Origin: Terriglobia bacterium
GTDB taxonomy: Bacteria; Acidobacteriota; Terriglobia; Terriglobales; Acidobacteriaceae
Direction of reading: 5' to 3'
DNA: 64,000 nucleotides
Assembly: GCA_020072815.1 (NCBI GenBank)
Contig: JAIQGE010000021.1
Coordinates: 47,597-111,596 of the forward strand
The position numbers and the translations under genes are program-made. Shown one piece after another: positions 44,846-53,805 of this stretch (position 1 is its first letter; each line of letters begins with the position of its first letter). The notes under the pieces are model-generated. The model did no database searches and was not told where the DNA came from. It saw only the letters and a program-made list of their open reading frames with translations.

Positions 44846-45667
44846 ATGAAACTCCTCGAAGGTAAGACAGCCATTGTGACTGGCGCGGCTCGCGGCATCG
44901 GCCAGGCGACGGCTGAATTGTTTGCGGCGCACGGCGCGCGCGTCGTCATGTCAGACATTGATCCCGGTCCGCTCAACGATGCCGCCGCGGCCATCCAAAA
45001 ATCCGGTGGGCAGGTCATGGCCTTTGCCGGCGACGTCACCGATCCGCAGTTTCCGGACAAGCTGGTCAAGACGGCGCTCGACAAGTTCGGCGGACTGGAC
45101 ATCATCGTGAACAACGCGGGCTATACCTGGGACGGCGTCATCCACAAGATGACCGACCAGCAGTGGCAGGCGATCATTGACTGCCACCTGACTGCGCCCT
45201 TCCGCATTATTCGCGCCGCGTCAACGTTCATCCGCGAAACCGCCAAAAAAGAGCAGACGGAGAAGGGCCGCGCCAGCGCGCGCAAGATCATCTGCATCAG
45301 TTCCACCTCAGGCACGCGTGGCAATGCCGGGCAGGCCAACTATTCGTCGGGGAAGGCAGGCGTAATCGGTCTGGCGAAAACGCTAGCCAAGGAATGGGGC
45401 ATGTTCAACGTCCAAGCCAACGCCGTGGCCTTTGGCTGGATTGACACTCGCCTGACCCACGCCAAGGAAGAGCAAGTGAAGATCAAGCGCGGCGGCGCGG
45501 AGATTGAACTGGGCATTCCGGGAGAACGCCTGAACATGATGTCCAAGTTCATCCCGCTGGGCCGCGCCGGCACTCCGCAGGAAGCCGCGGGCGCCGTGCT
45601 GTTCTTTGCTTCGCCGTTGTCTGACTACGTTTCCGGACAAGTGCTGGAAATTGCCGGCGGACTCTAG
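44846..45667 (+). CDS. SDR / 3-oxoacyl-ACP reductase FabG-like
   Basis: 273-residue SDR. Cofactor motif VTGAARGIGQATAE, VNNAGYTWDGV, catalytic Ser in CISSTSGTRG, and NYSSGK with the Tyr/Lys pair. FabG-like proteins reduce 3-oxoacyl thioesters; a beta-oxidation or acyl-CoA role fits the neighbouring acyl-CoA ligase, MaoC hydratase and acyl-CoA dehydrogenase. An insert (KKEQTEKGRASARK) lies before the catalytic Ser. AAAGGGA precedes the ATG. MaoC follows after 16 bases. Confidence 0.85.
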   Translation: MKLLEGKTAIVTGAARGIGQATAELFAAHGARVVMSDIDPGPLNDAAAAIQKSGGQVMAFAGDVTDPQFPDKLVKTALDKFGGLDIIVNNAGYTWDGVIHKMTDQQWQAIIDCHLTAPFRIIRAASTFIRETAKKEQTEKGRASARKIICISSTSGTRGNAGQANYSSGKAGVIGLAKTLAKEWGMFNVQANAVAFGWIDTRLTHAKEEQVKIKRGGAEIELGIPGERLNMMSKFIPLGRAGTPQEAAGAVLFFASPLSDYVSGQVLEIAGGL

Positions 45668-45683
45668 ATCAAAAGGAGCGTCC

Positions 45684-46151
45684 ATGCCCAAACGCGTGCT
45701 TGATTCTCTGGACTCGCTCAAAGCCCTGGTCGGACAGGAAGTAGCGGTCACCGATTGGTTCACCATGACCCAGGACCGCATCCAGCAGTTTGCCGACACA
45801 ACGCTGGATCACAACTGGATCCATGTTGACGTTGAGCGGGCCAAGCGCGAGTCGCCGTTCAAGGCGCCGATTGCCCACGGTTTTCTTACGCTCTCCATGC
45901 TGGCGCACTTCATGTATGAGGCGCTGGGCGTCAAATCAGGCGTGCGGTTTGGCGTGAACTATGGCATGAACAAGGTACGCTTTGTCTCACCGGTGCGCGT
46001 AGATTCGAAAATCCGCGCGCGGTTCGTGCTGCAGTCTGTGAAAGACGTGGAGCCGAACGGCGTGGAAGCCACCTACAACGTGACCATCGAAATCGAAGGC
46101 GGCGAAAAGCCGGCTTGCGTGGCGGAGTGGCTGGTGCGGTATTACCGGTAA
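45684..46151 (+). CDS. MaoC-family (R)-specific enoyl-CoA hydratase-like protein
   Basis: 155 residues with one hot-dog fold. The hydratase signature is present: FADTTLDHNWIHVDVERAKRE followed by FKAPIAHGFLTLSML, with catalytic Asp and His. Such enzymes hydrate trans-2-enoyl-CoA to (R)-3-hydroxyacyl-CoA, which would feed the FabG-like reductase encoded 16 bases upstream. AAAGGAG lies before the ATG; the frame extends upstream over the SDR gene but that extension is not used. Convergent with the phosphotransferase gene. Confidence 0.88.
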   Translation: MPKRVLDSLDSLKALVGQEVAVTDWFTMTQDRIQQFADTTLDHNWIHVDVERAKRESPFKAPIAHGFLTLSMLAHFMYEALGVKSGVRFGVNYGMNKVRFVSPVRVDSKIRARFVLQSVKDVEPNGVEATYNVTIEIEGGEKPACVAEWLVRYYR

Positions 46152-46159
46152 GTTGTCGC

Positions 46160-47233
46160 TTAGATTTCTTTCTTCCCGCTGGCCCGAAGCCCAACCCGCA
46201 ACAGCATCTTCGCAACTTCGCCCAGTGATGCAAACCGCTCGTCCTTGGTCAGCCCGAGGTGGTAGCGGTAGTAGATCTGCTGGATAATCACCGCCACTTT
46301 AAACAGGGCAAAAACGTAGTAGAAGACAATATTGGAGACGTCGCGACCGGTTCTGGCGGCATAACGCTCGGCCAACTGCGCGCGCGTCAGGCTGCCGGGA
46401 AGGCTGGTCGGCCCCCAGCGGACCATCTGAACTTCCATGGGATCATCGGCATTGACCCAGTACGCAAGCGCGGTGCCCAGGTCGGTGAGCGGATCACCCA
46501 GCGTGCACATTTCCCAATCCAGCACGGCTCTGATCTGGGTGATGTCGTCGGCCGCCAGCACGATGTTGTCATACTTGTAGTCGTTGTGGACCAGCGTGGC
46601 CCCGCTCTGCGACGGCATATGCGCGTGCAGCCAGGCGGAGATGGTTGCAATTTCCGTCAACTCTTCCGTCTTGGAGCCGTGATAGCGTTCGATCCAGCCT
46701 TTCACCTGGCGCTCCAGGTAGCCGAGCGGCTTGCCCAGATCGCCCAGCCCCAGCGCGGCGTAATCGAGTGCATGCAGCGCCGCGAGGTTGTCAATGAATG
46801 CTTCGCTCAGACGGTGCGCGGTTTCCGGCGGCAGGTGAAATCCAGCAGGCAAATTGCGGCGAAGAATCACGCCACGTACGCGCTCCATGACATAAAACGG
46901 AGCACCAAGAATAGTTTCATCGGTGCAGTGGAGCAGCGGCGTTGGCGCCGGATACGCGCCATGCAACTTGGACAGCACATGGTATTCGCGGCCCATGTCG
47001 TGGGCCGACTTCACTTTGCTGCCGAAGGGCGGGCGCCGCAGGACCATCTGCTTCGCGCCGAGCGTGACCGAATACGTCAGGTTGGAGTGGCCGCTGGGAA
47101 ATTGTTTGACCGTGAGCGGACCTTCCACGCCAGGGAAGTGCGCGCGCAGATAGGGCTCCAGCCGGGAGAGATCAAGCTCTTCGCCGGCGCGGATATTCTC
47201 GGAATGGTCTTGGAAATCTCCGTGGCCGTGCAT
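46160..47233 (-). CDS. APH/ACAD10-type phosphotransferase family protein
   Basis: A 357-residue kinase-fold protein of the aminoglycoside phosphotransferase family. It has FPSGHSNLTYSV with an N-lobe glycine-like loop, a KQMVLRRPP lysine, the catalytic segment LVHNDYKYDNIV and the metal site VLDWEMCTLGDP. Homologues beside acyl-CoA dehydrogenases (ACAD10/11 N-terminal domain) phosphorylate 4-hydroxyacyl-CoA intermediates in hydroxy fatty-acid breakdown. It lies two bases after the acyl-CoA dehydrogenase stop, which supports this role. Confidence 0.85.
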   Translation of the reverse strand: MHGHGDFQDHSENIRAGEELDLSRLEPYLRAHFPGVEGPLTVKQFPSGHSNLTYSVTLGAKQMVLRRPPFGSKVKSAHDMGREYHVLSKLHGAYPAPTPLLHCTDETILGAPFYVMERVRGVILRRNLPAGFHLPPETAHRLSEAFIDNLAALHALDYAALGLGDLGKPLGYLERQVKGWIERYHGSKTEELTEIATISAWLHAHMPSQSGATLVHNDYKYDNIVLAADDITQIRAVLDWEMCTLGDPLTDLGTALAYWVNADDPMEVQMVRWGPTSLPGSLTRAQLAERYAARTGRDVSNIVFYYVFALFKVAVIIQQIYYRYHLGLTKDERFASLGEVAKMLLRVGLRASGKKEI

Positions 47234-47235
47234 GC

Positions 47236-48441
47236 TTAGGTGGACACCTGCACGCCGTATTTCTTCATGGCCTGGCGGGCGACCACCATTTTGTGGACTT
47301 CGTCAGGCCCGTCGTAGATGCGGGCGCCGCGCTCGGCAGCATAAAAGGCGGCCAGCGGCGTTTCGTTGGTCAGGCCCATGCCGCCGTGCGTCTGGATGGC
47401 GTGGTCCAGAACTTCGAGCAGCACGCCGGCCACGTAAAACTTGATGCAGGAAATTTCCACGCGCGCTCCCTTCTGGCCCTGGTTTTCGATCTTCCACGCG
47501 GCTTCCAGGACCATGAGACGGGCGGCGTTGATCTGCGCGCGGCTTTCGGCGATCCACGCCTGCACAATCTGGCGGGTGCCCAGCACTTTGCCGGGCGCCA
47601 GTTCGCGTTGCGCAGCGCGTTTGCACATGAGATCAAAAGCCCGCTCGCAGATGCCCAGCCAGCGCATGCAGTGATGGATGCGTCCGGCGCCCAGGCGCTC
47701 CTGGGCGATGGCAAATCCCGCGCCTTCCTTGCCGAGCAGATTGCTCTGCGGTACGCGGCAATTCTCAAAGCGAACTTCCGCGTGGCTGGCGTGGTCTTCG
47801 CCTACGTGTCCCATCACGCTCAGGTTCTTCACCAATTTGAATCCCGGCGTGTTGAGCGGCACCAGAATCTGGCTGGCGCGTTCGTGGGCCGGAGCGTCCG
47901 GGTTGGTGACGGCCATCACCACGGCGAAGGTTGCGCCGTCGGCCGACGAGGCAAACCACTTGTGCCCGTTGATCACGTAGTCCTTGCCATCCTTCTTGGC
48001 AAGGGTGCTCAGCCACGTGGGGTTGGAGCCGGCATGCTCCGGCTCGGTCATGGCAAAACAGCTCCGGATGTCGCCGCGGAGGAGCGGTTCCAGAAAAGTT
48101 TTCTTCTGCTCCGGCGTACCGTGTTCGATCAGGATCTCCATGTTGCCGGCGTCGGGCGCCTGGCAGTTGAAGACGTAATGTCCAATCAGGCTTTGCCCGA
48201 GCACCGCGCTGACCATGCCATGCTCCATCATGGTCAGCCCCAGGCCGCCGTACTCTTTGGGAATCTGCGGGCACCACAGGCCCATGTCTTTGACTTTCTG
48301 GCGGGCGGCCTTCAGTTTGGGCAGCGTTGCCCGGAAGCCGTTGGCGCCGACTTCGGGCTCCAGCGGGTAGATTTCTTTTTCCAGGAACTGTTGAATGTCA
48401 GCCAGCGTCTTTTGCATTTGCGGCGTGATGGAAAAATCCAT
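47236..48441 (-). CDS. Acyl-CoA dehydrogenase
   Basis: 401-residue FAD-dependent acyl-CoA dehydrogenase, ACAD10/11-like. The N-terminal helical domain, the middle beta domain with CFAMTEPEHAGSNPTWLST and the C-terminal helical domain (QTHGGMGLTNETPLAAFY) are all present. CAGGAGG sits before the ATG. It is in an operon with the upstream phosphatase-like gene and downstream phosphotransferase. This trio is known to handle odd or hydroxylated fatty acids in bacteria; the exact substrate is open. Confidence 0.92.
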   Translation of the reverse strand: MDFSITPQMQKTLADIQQFLEKEIYPLEPEVGANGFRATLPKLKAARQKVKDMGLWCPQIPKEYGGLGLTMMEHGMVSAVLGQSLIGHYVFNCQAPDAGNMEILIEHGTPEQKKTFLEPLLRGDIRSCFAMTEPEHAGSNPTWLSTLAKKDGKDYVINGHKWFASSADGATFAVVMAVTNPDAPAHERASQILVPLNTPGFKLVKNLSVMGHVGEDHASHAEVRFENCRVPQSNLLGKEGAGFAIAQERLGAGRIHHCMRWLGICERAFDLMCKRAAQRELAPGKVLGTRQIVQAWIAESRAQINAARLMVLEAAWKIENQGQKGARVEISCIKFYVAGVLLEVLDHAIQTHGGMGLTNETPLAAFYAAERGARIYDGPDEVHKMVVARQAMKKYGVQVST

Positions 48442-48454
48442 AAGGGCCTCCTGC

Positions 48455-49174
48455 TCACCGGTGAGTGAGGAATTCTGGGTCGGTCAGGTGCGGAGTTGCG
48501 TTGTACGAACTAAGAGTAAACCGTTCGCCGGAGAAGAGAAACTCAGTGAGCGCGCTGTTGCGGACCATCCAGGCGGTCTTGAGCGTTGCCGGCGTGGAAA
48601 GCCCCAGCGCCTGCTGCACGGCGACGGCCGTGGGTCCGCCGGAAGTGAAAATGGCGATGCGCTGGCCGCGTGCGCCGTTCCCGGCCAGCTTACCCAGCGC
48701 GCGCTGCACCCGCACAACAAAGTCAGGCCACGGCTCGATTCCCTTGAGCGGCAGTTCTCCGGCAGCCCATCGCCCGACAACAACTTCAAACATCCGCTGG
48801 AAGGTTTTGAACTGAGCGGGCCGGGTGACGGCAGCCTGGAAGTCGCGATACATGCTGCGGATGTGCTCGTCGGTCTCGACCAGTCCCGGCAGGGCGCGCT
48901 CAATCACCGCTTCGGCCTGAAACTCGTCAAATTCGGGGAGCAGTTCAGTCTGCGGCCAGGGCAGACGGGCTTTTCTGGGAGCTTCTCCCACAATGCGCGC
49001 GGTCTCGCGCTGGCGCACTTTGGGCCCGGAATAAATGCGGTCGAAGCGGACGTTGTGGCTGGCCCAGTATTGTCCCAGGAAACGGCTTTGCTGCTCGCCT
49101 TTGGGGGAAAGCTGGTCGTAATTCTTCTCAAGGAACGAAGCCTGGCCGTGCCGGACAAGAACAAGATGACTCAT
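48455..49174 (-). CDS. Histidine phosphatase (phosphoglycerate mutase-like) protein
   Basis: 239 residues of the histidine phosphatase superfamily. The phospho-acceptor His9 is in LVLVRHGQASF. A second catalytic-site His is not obvious in the usual place; the C-terminal IAIFTSGGPTAVAVQ replaces the usual SHG with SGG. The gene precedes acyl-CoA dehydrogenase by 13 bases and so is first in a three-gene operon. It may dephosphorylate an acyl intermediate made by the kinase-like neighbour; that is inference. Confidence 0.75.
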   Translation of the reverse strand: MSHLVLVRHGQASFLEKNYDQLSPKGEQQSRFLGQYWASHNVRFDRIYSGPKVRQRETARIVGEAPRKARLPWPQTELLPEFDEFQAEAVIERALPGLVETDEHIRSMYRDFQAAVTRPAQFKTFQRMFEVVVGRWAAGELPLKGIEPWPDFVVRVQRALGKLAGNGARGQRIAIFTSGGPTAVAVQQALGLSTPATLKTAWMVRNSALTEFLFSGERFTLSSYNATPHLTDPEFLTHR

Positions 49175-49284
49175 GAAATGTGGACGCCGCTCCCGCCATC
49201 TGCAAGACTCAGGAGGATAGCACGGAGCGCGTCTTGTAAGCGAGTTGCGGCGATGGGCCAGGTCGGTTGCAGTCGCCGGCGAAG

Positions 49285-50274
49285 CTACTGCACCTTGATC
49301 AATTGGACTGAGACCTTTCCTTTGTCCACCGTGAAAACCAGGTAGTGATAGAAACCTCCTGGAAGTTTCTTGAGCGGCGCACCAGCGCCACCGGAGACCA
49401 GGTAGTCAGGCGGTTGCGACGGATCGGTGCGGCCCGGAGGCTTGCCGATACCACTCTTGCTCTGAGGGTTGTAGTACATGTGTTCGTGGCCGGAGAACAC
49501 GTACGAAACGTTGGAATAGTTCTTGAACAGGTCTTCCAGGGCCTGCACGCTGACCGGGTCCAGTCCGTCTTTGGCTTTCGCCGGCTTCACCGGATGGTGC
49601 ATGAAGATGAAGATGTGCGCTTTGTCTTTGTTGTCATCCAAGTCTTTTTTGAGCGCGGCAAGCTGGTCAGCGTCAATATAGCCGGGCGCTTCAGATTTGT
49701 CCGGCTTTGCCGGTTTTGATTGGGCAGCGGCGAGAGCGGCGTTCGCAGTGGCCGGAGGCTCCTCTTCGCTGTTCAGGGCGATGAAGCGCGAATTGCCGTA
49801 CGTGAACGCGCCGTAAGGCAGCCCCATGTGCTCGGTGTAGAGCGCCTGCATGCCGGCGTTGGGAACGTTGTTGCCGTCGTCCATTTCATGATTGCCAGGT
49901 GCGTTGAAGACCGGCGTCTTGGCGGTCTTGGCGATATCGAGAAACTCTTTGTACTGCCCTTTGATGCGCTTGGGATGGTTGGGCGCTTTTCCGGAAATAG
50001 TGTCGCCGGTCCACAGCACAAACGCCGGACCGAGTTTCTTCACCGCGGCGAAGATCGTGCCGGGAATCGGCGGCTGCGGGTCGCTACTGTGCGCGGGACG
50101 ATTGTCTCCGGCCACCACGAAGATGAAGTGGTCAGAGTGAGAGGCTGAAGCCAGGTCGCCGGTACCGGGAAGCGACTTGAGGGCCGGCATCTTGTCATCG
50201 GCGGCGATGCCGGCCGAGCACAATATGAAGGTGAGGACAATTCTTGCCAGGACCGCAGACAAGGGTCGCAACAT
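49285..50274 (-). CDS. Exported calcineurin-like metallophosphoesterase
   Basis: 329 residues, signal peptide LARIVLTFILCSAGIAA. Metallophosphoesterase motifs in order: VVAGDNR (D), VLWTGDTISG (GD), NAPGNHEMDD (GNHE), FIFMHHPV (H) and VFSGHEHMYY (GHxH). All dimetal ligands are present. It acts on a phosphoester in the periplasm; the substrate is unknown. AAGGAACG precedes the ATG, so the long in-frame upstream extension is not used. It follows the VWFA protein on the same strand after 112 bases. Confidence 0.85.
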   Translation of the reverse strand: MLRPLSAVLARIVLTFILCSAGIAADDKMPALKSLPGTGDLASASHSDHFIFVVAGDNRPAHSSDPQPPIPGTIFAAVKKLGPAFVLWTGDTISGKAPNHPKRIKGQYKEFLDIAKTAKTPVFNAPGNHEMDDGNNVPNAGMQALYTEHMGLPYGAFTYGNSRFIALNSEEEPPATANAALAAAQSKPAKPDKSEAPGYIDADQLAALKKDLDDNKDKAHIFIFMHHPVKPAKAKDGLDPVSVQALEDLFKNYSNVSYVFSGHEHMYYNPQSKSGIGKPPGRTDPSQPPDYLVSGGAGAPLKKLPGGFYHYLVFTVDKGKVSVQLIKVQ

Positions 50275-50386
50275 AAACGTTCCTTTCCGTTGCTCCAGAC
50301 TGGGCGCAGAAATGCTACCACCATCGGCGGGCGATACGGCGCAAATGTCCTTCTTTCGCGAAATGCGGAAAGTCACAGGGAGTTGC

Positions 50387-52282
50387 CTACGGCTTCTTTT
50401 CCTCTCCCGCAACACCGCCGGTGGCCACCGCAGGCGGAGCCACCGTGACCAGCGCGTTGGCGGTGCCGATGAGGCCGGTGCGGCCGTCGCGCACGCCCAG
50501 CCGTAGCAGGTAATCGCCCGGCTGGAGGTCCAGCATTTGCCGGCAAGGGAAGAAGCGTCCCATAATCTGCTTGAAGTCCTCAGCCTTGAGCTTGGCCGCG
50601 GTGTTGTTGCCGCGAATTACTACCGGCTCGCCTTTCGCGGAGAACACCTGCACGGCGCAATCCACGCTGCCGTATTGCAGGCCGTCTTCTTTGAGTTCGA
50701 AACTCAATGTATGAGGATCAATCATGTAGTTGATCACAACTTTGTTGCTGCTCTTCTCCGACGGCGGGTCTACGGAAGCGCGAAAGCTCAGGCCGGTTGC
50801 TACCGGCGAATCCAGGCTCAGGGCCTGCGCAAAATCCGCGGATTGCTGTTTGGGGTCCAGCTTGGCATACGACTGCGGTTCCAGCGAAAAATATCCCAGG
50901 CGGTGGTGGAGCTTGATTCCCGGACGGTTTACCTTCACGCTGATGCGCCGGAACTTGCCGTTCCAATCTTTGTTGTCAGGATAGTAGCCCAGCGTGTAAT
51001 AAGTGCTTCCGTCTTCCACGCTCTGGCGGATGGCGCCCTCCAGATTGTTGGTGTTGTAAAACGCGCGCCCGCCGGTCTGGTCGGCGATGGTGTTCATGGA
51101 GGTGTGCGCGCTGAGCGATTCTGTGGACTGCGCGCTCAGGTCGCTGGTCACGTCAACGCCCCGGTGAAGGTCGCCATGGGTATTTTCTCTCCGCGCCTCG
51201 CGTCCCAGGTCCTGGCCGCTGCTGTCTTCTTTTCTAAGCTGTGACGATGGGTCGCTGTTGACCAGCGTCCGCGCGTCCACCGGATACACCGCAACCTGGG
51301 CTTCACTGAGCATGTTGGCCATGCGCTCAATCTCCGCGTTGTAGTTGCGGTCCCCGCTGCTGGTTATCTGGGCGATGTCGCTGTTCACGAGTTCGGAAAA
51401 AACGCTGGCGGGAAAACTCTCTGACAGCCAGATAAGGTTCTTGCGGCCGGGATAGCCGGCCAGCGTGCGCGCCAGGGCCTTCATCGCAGCCACCGTCAGG
51501 GCCAGGCGCATGTCGGTTTGGCTGGACGTGGAGCTTTCTTCAAACACGCGGATGCGCTGCAGCATGCCACCCATGCCCAGATCAACCATAGCCGCAGCAA
51601 CTGGATTCGTATAGGAGGCCGCTTTTCCTCCCGGCAGGTTTTCCTGCAGAGGCGCGGCGTGGTCCTTGGTTTTCTTGAGAGCGGCCTTCAACAGCGTGGG
51701 GTCGGTGGTGAAATCCTGCAGCAAAATCAGCTTACTGCTGAGTGCATAGACCGCGATAGGCTGGCCGGCGGGCATCTTCTCCAGAAACTTGAGCATTTGC
51801 TCCCGCAACAAGGTCTGGTTGGTGGACCGGGTGTTCAGGATGTCCAGCAGCAGAATGTTGAGCGCGCCGCCTTTGGCGCGCTTGGGAACATTGGTGACAT
51901 AGTTCGCGGGAAGAGGGGCCGCCGCTTGAGCAGTTTCCGGAGCGGCAGGTTCTTCGTTGGGATGGTGAAAGGCGAACACCCGGACGTGTTGGTCGCGGCC
52001 ATCTTCCTGGACGGTGAAGTCTTCAGCCTTGAGGTCAGTGATGGGCGCGCCTTTCTTGTCTGCCGCTACCACGTCAACCACCACCAGCCGCGTAGTGACT
52101 CGCAGCACCGTGGAGGATTGGAAGGCCGGGCTGGCGGCGTCCTGCTGGGCCGCGGCGGGCAGAGTCGCGGACTGCGAAGGCGGCTGAGGATCCGTTTGCG
52201 CCGCGCAGATTGTGCTGAACAATCCGACAGATAAGAGAGTAATGAAAACAGCAAAGGTAAGATGACGGATGCGCTTATGCAT
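50387..52282 (-). CDS. Exported VWFA-related domain protein
   Basis: 631 residues. Signal peptide (AVFITLLSVGLFSTICAA), Ala/Pro/Gln-rich linker, then the VWFA-related domain of the acidobacterial TIGR03436 type (VVVDVVAADKKGAPITDLKAEDFTVQEDG at about 70-100, then NILLLDILNTRSTNQTLLREQM with a MIDAS-like D-x-x-x-x-T/S). A C-terminal beta domain follows. A cell-surface or periplasmic adhesion/assembly role is usual for VWA folds, but the ligand is unknown. AAGGAG precedes the ATG. Confidence 0.85.
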   Translation of the reverse strand: MHKRIRHLTFAVFITLLSVGLFSTICAAQTDPQPPSQSATLPAAAQQDAASPAFQSSTVLRVTTRLVVVDVVAADKKGAPITDLKAEDFTVQEDGRDQHVRVFAFHHPNEEPAAPETAQAAAPLPANYVTNVPKRAKGGALNILLLDILNTRSTNQTLLREQMLKFLEKMPAGQPIAVYALSSKLILLQDFTTDPTLLKAALKKTKDHAAPLQENLPGGKAASYTNPVAAAMVDLGMGGMLQRIRVFEESSTSSQTDMRLALTVAAMKALARTLAGYPGRKNLIWLSESFPASVFSELVNSDIAQITSSGDRNYNAEIERMANMLSEAQVAVYPVDARTLVNSDPSSQLRKEDSSGQDLGREARRENTHGDLHRGVDVTSDLSAQSTESLSAHTSMNTIADQTGGRAFYNTNNLEGAIRQSVEDGSTYYTLGYYPDNKDWNGKFRRISVKVNRPGIKLHHRLGYFSLEPQSYAKLDPKQQSADFAQALSLDSPVATGLSFRASVDPPSEKSSNKVVINYMIDPHTLSFELKEDGLQYGSVDCAVQVFSAKGEPVVIRGNNTAAKLKAEDFKQIMGRFFPCRQMLDLQPGDYLLRLGVRDGRTGLIGTANALVTVAPPAVATGGVAGEEKKP

Positions 52283-52597
52283 GACCTGCTCCTTACGCCG
52301 GCGACTACGGATGGCGCCCGCGGCGACGAGGAGAAATCGCTACCCCGGAATGCGTCCTTAAAGCCGATAGATTACCAGCCGATTTTGGCTGCGATTCTCA
52401 GGCGCAATTTTCAGCCGGATTTTTTACATTCTGACAAGTAAGCTATCACCGCCCAACGCGCTTTCGCAATGGCCGCAAGAGGTTTACGGCTGTACGCGCC
52501 GTTGCGCCGTTATCTCAAGGTAAGAATTGGCATACGTACACACTTATCCCGCGCGCGGTAATGCCGTTAAGGCATGGTTTCAGGTCAGGGGGCCGGA
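52283..52597. other. Intergenic region between VWFA and Gly-Arg-Phe repeat genes
   Basis: Nothing supported. It contains promoter DNA for the VWFA gene (minus strand) and A/T-rich patches around 52400-52440, but no RNA gene, repeat or ORF with features. Confidence 0.4.
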
Positions 52598-53539
52598 CTA
52601 AGGAATGCGCAGTTCTACGCCGTTGGCGGAGTTGGCCTGTTCGGTGGCACCGCGATCAAGATCGGCCAGTACGTACCGGCGCGCGCTGTGTTCATCGAAG
52701 ATCCAGAGCGCTTGTCCCGTAATCGCGTAGTTCTTGGCGGTCAACCGGCGTCCATCACGAAAGACAAAAATGGTGGAAGCAGCCGGCGGCACAGCCGAGA
52801 TGGACTGCCCTGGAGCCGCAGTCTGCGGGTACTGGGAACGAGACTCGCGTTGCTCGTCGCGCAGGTCTGCTACTTCATCCGACAGCCTCTGCACTTCGGT
52901 AGTCAGCTCAACGTCACTGCCGCCGCCGTTGTTGCTATATACAACCGTGGTAGCAGGCGGGTAGTAGCCATAGTAGTCGGGATAGTAGTAAGGATAGTAT
53001 CCGGGAAAGAGCGGCGCACCAACGAAGCCGAAGCCAAAGAACGGGCTGCATCCGAAGAAGCCAAAACAACTGTTGAAGAAGAACGGCCGGCGGAAGTGTC
53101 CAAAGGGCCGGTTAAAAAACGGCCGCGAGCCGAAGAACACGCGGTTGGATACGAACGCGCTGCGTCCGCCGACAAAGACACCGCTGCGCACGAAACCGCT
53201 GCTACGAACCACGCCGCCGCGGCGCGCAAAGTTGCCGCTTCTGACAAAACCACCGCTGCGGGCGAAGCCGCCGCTGCGCGCAAAGCCGCCGCTGCGCGCA
53301 AAGCCGCCGCTGCGGACGCCCGGTCCGCCCCTGAACCCTGGCGACGAACGAAACGCCGGAGCCGAGCGGAACCCAGAACTTGATCGCGGCGCGGATGAGA
53401 ACCGCGGGCCGCTGGAGAAACTACGGCCGCCGCCGGAGGAACCACGTCCCCCGCCGCCGCGCATTTGCGCTTGCGCGGATGTAGATAAAGATATGAGAGC
53501 AAAAATAGCTAGCGCCGAAATGGATAATAGGCTTCGCAT
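52598..53539 (-). CDS. Exported Gly/Arg/Phe-repeat protein
   Basis: 313 residues: signal peptide (LSISALAIFALISLSTSAQA), a Gly/Ser/Arg/Phe-rich region with tandem RSGGFA repeats (about 76-105), a Phe/Tyr-rich segment (PGYYPYYYPDYYGYYPP), a short coiled-coil (EVQRLSDEVADLRDEQRE) and a C-terminal domain with TIFVFRDGRRLTAKNYAI. The repeats suggest a flexible, sticky or phase-separating surface protein; the function is unknown. In the opposite direction the same DNA encodes a long Ala/Lys-rich frame that is only a mirror of the repeats. Confidence 0.7.
   Translation of the reverse strand: MRSLLSISALAIFALISLSTSAQAQMRGGGGRGSSGGGRSFSSGPRFSSAPRSSSGFRSAPAFRSSPGFRGGPGVRSGGFARSGGFARSGGFARSGGFVRSGNFARRGGVVRSSGFVRSGVFVGGRSAFVSNRVFFGSRPFFNRPFGHFRRPFFFNSCFGFFGCSPFFGFGFVGAPLFPGYYPYYYPDYYGYYPPATTVVYSNNGGGSDVELTTEVQRLSDEVADLRDEQRESRSQYPQTAAPGQSISAVPPAASTIFVFRDGRRLTAKNYAITGQALWIFDEHSARRYVLADLDRGATEQANSANGVELRIP
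53225..53314 (-). repeat. 18-bp tandem repeats inside the Gly/Arg/Phe protein gene
   Basis: An 18-base unit coding for ARSGGF is repeated about four times, with decayed copies on either side. Exact copies are close enough for slippage, so length may vary between strains. Confidence 0.6.
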
Positions 53540-53800
53540 GCAGATATTTTAGTCCTCTTATGGGTCCCCGGAAGCAAGAGAATTTTTCCCTTGTTTTCAA
53601 GCGTCTGGGGTGGGTGACGGAATAGTTTGGCGGGTTAAGGCGCGTAGCGTTGACCACGTCTGGCCATATCGCGAGGTAGTTCTTAAGGCGTTGATGGCTG
53701 TCCTGCGCAAAAGCGGAGAAAAACCTCACCGCTGATGAACGCTGATGACACTGATCGGAATGCAGGGTTGGAGATCGGCTGAGGACCAAACCATCAGCGT
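53540..53800. other. Intergenic region with repeat element
   Basis: Apart from the ATCAGCG-type inverted repeat there is no supported gene. One open frame on the minus strand overlaps the repeat and is unlikely to be translated. Confidence 0.4.
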
Positions 53801-53805
53801 TCATC
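53734..53805. repeat. 14-bp inverted repeat touching the end of the GMC oxidoreductase gene
   Basis: GATGAACGCTGATG (53734-53747) and CATCAGCGTTCATC (53792-53805) are perfect inverted copies 44 bases apart, with further GATCTGCG-type repeats beside them. The right arm contains the stop codon of the GMC gene. This type of ATCAGCG-TTCATC repeat occurs in dispersed intergenic elements. Confidence 0.55.

Noticed and set aside
52574..53383. Ala/Lys-rich 269-codon frame opposite the repeat protein
   Set aside because: Its low-complexity sequence mirrors the 18-bp repeat. The minus strand frame has a signal peptide and domain structure.
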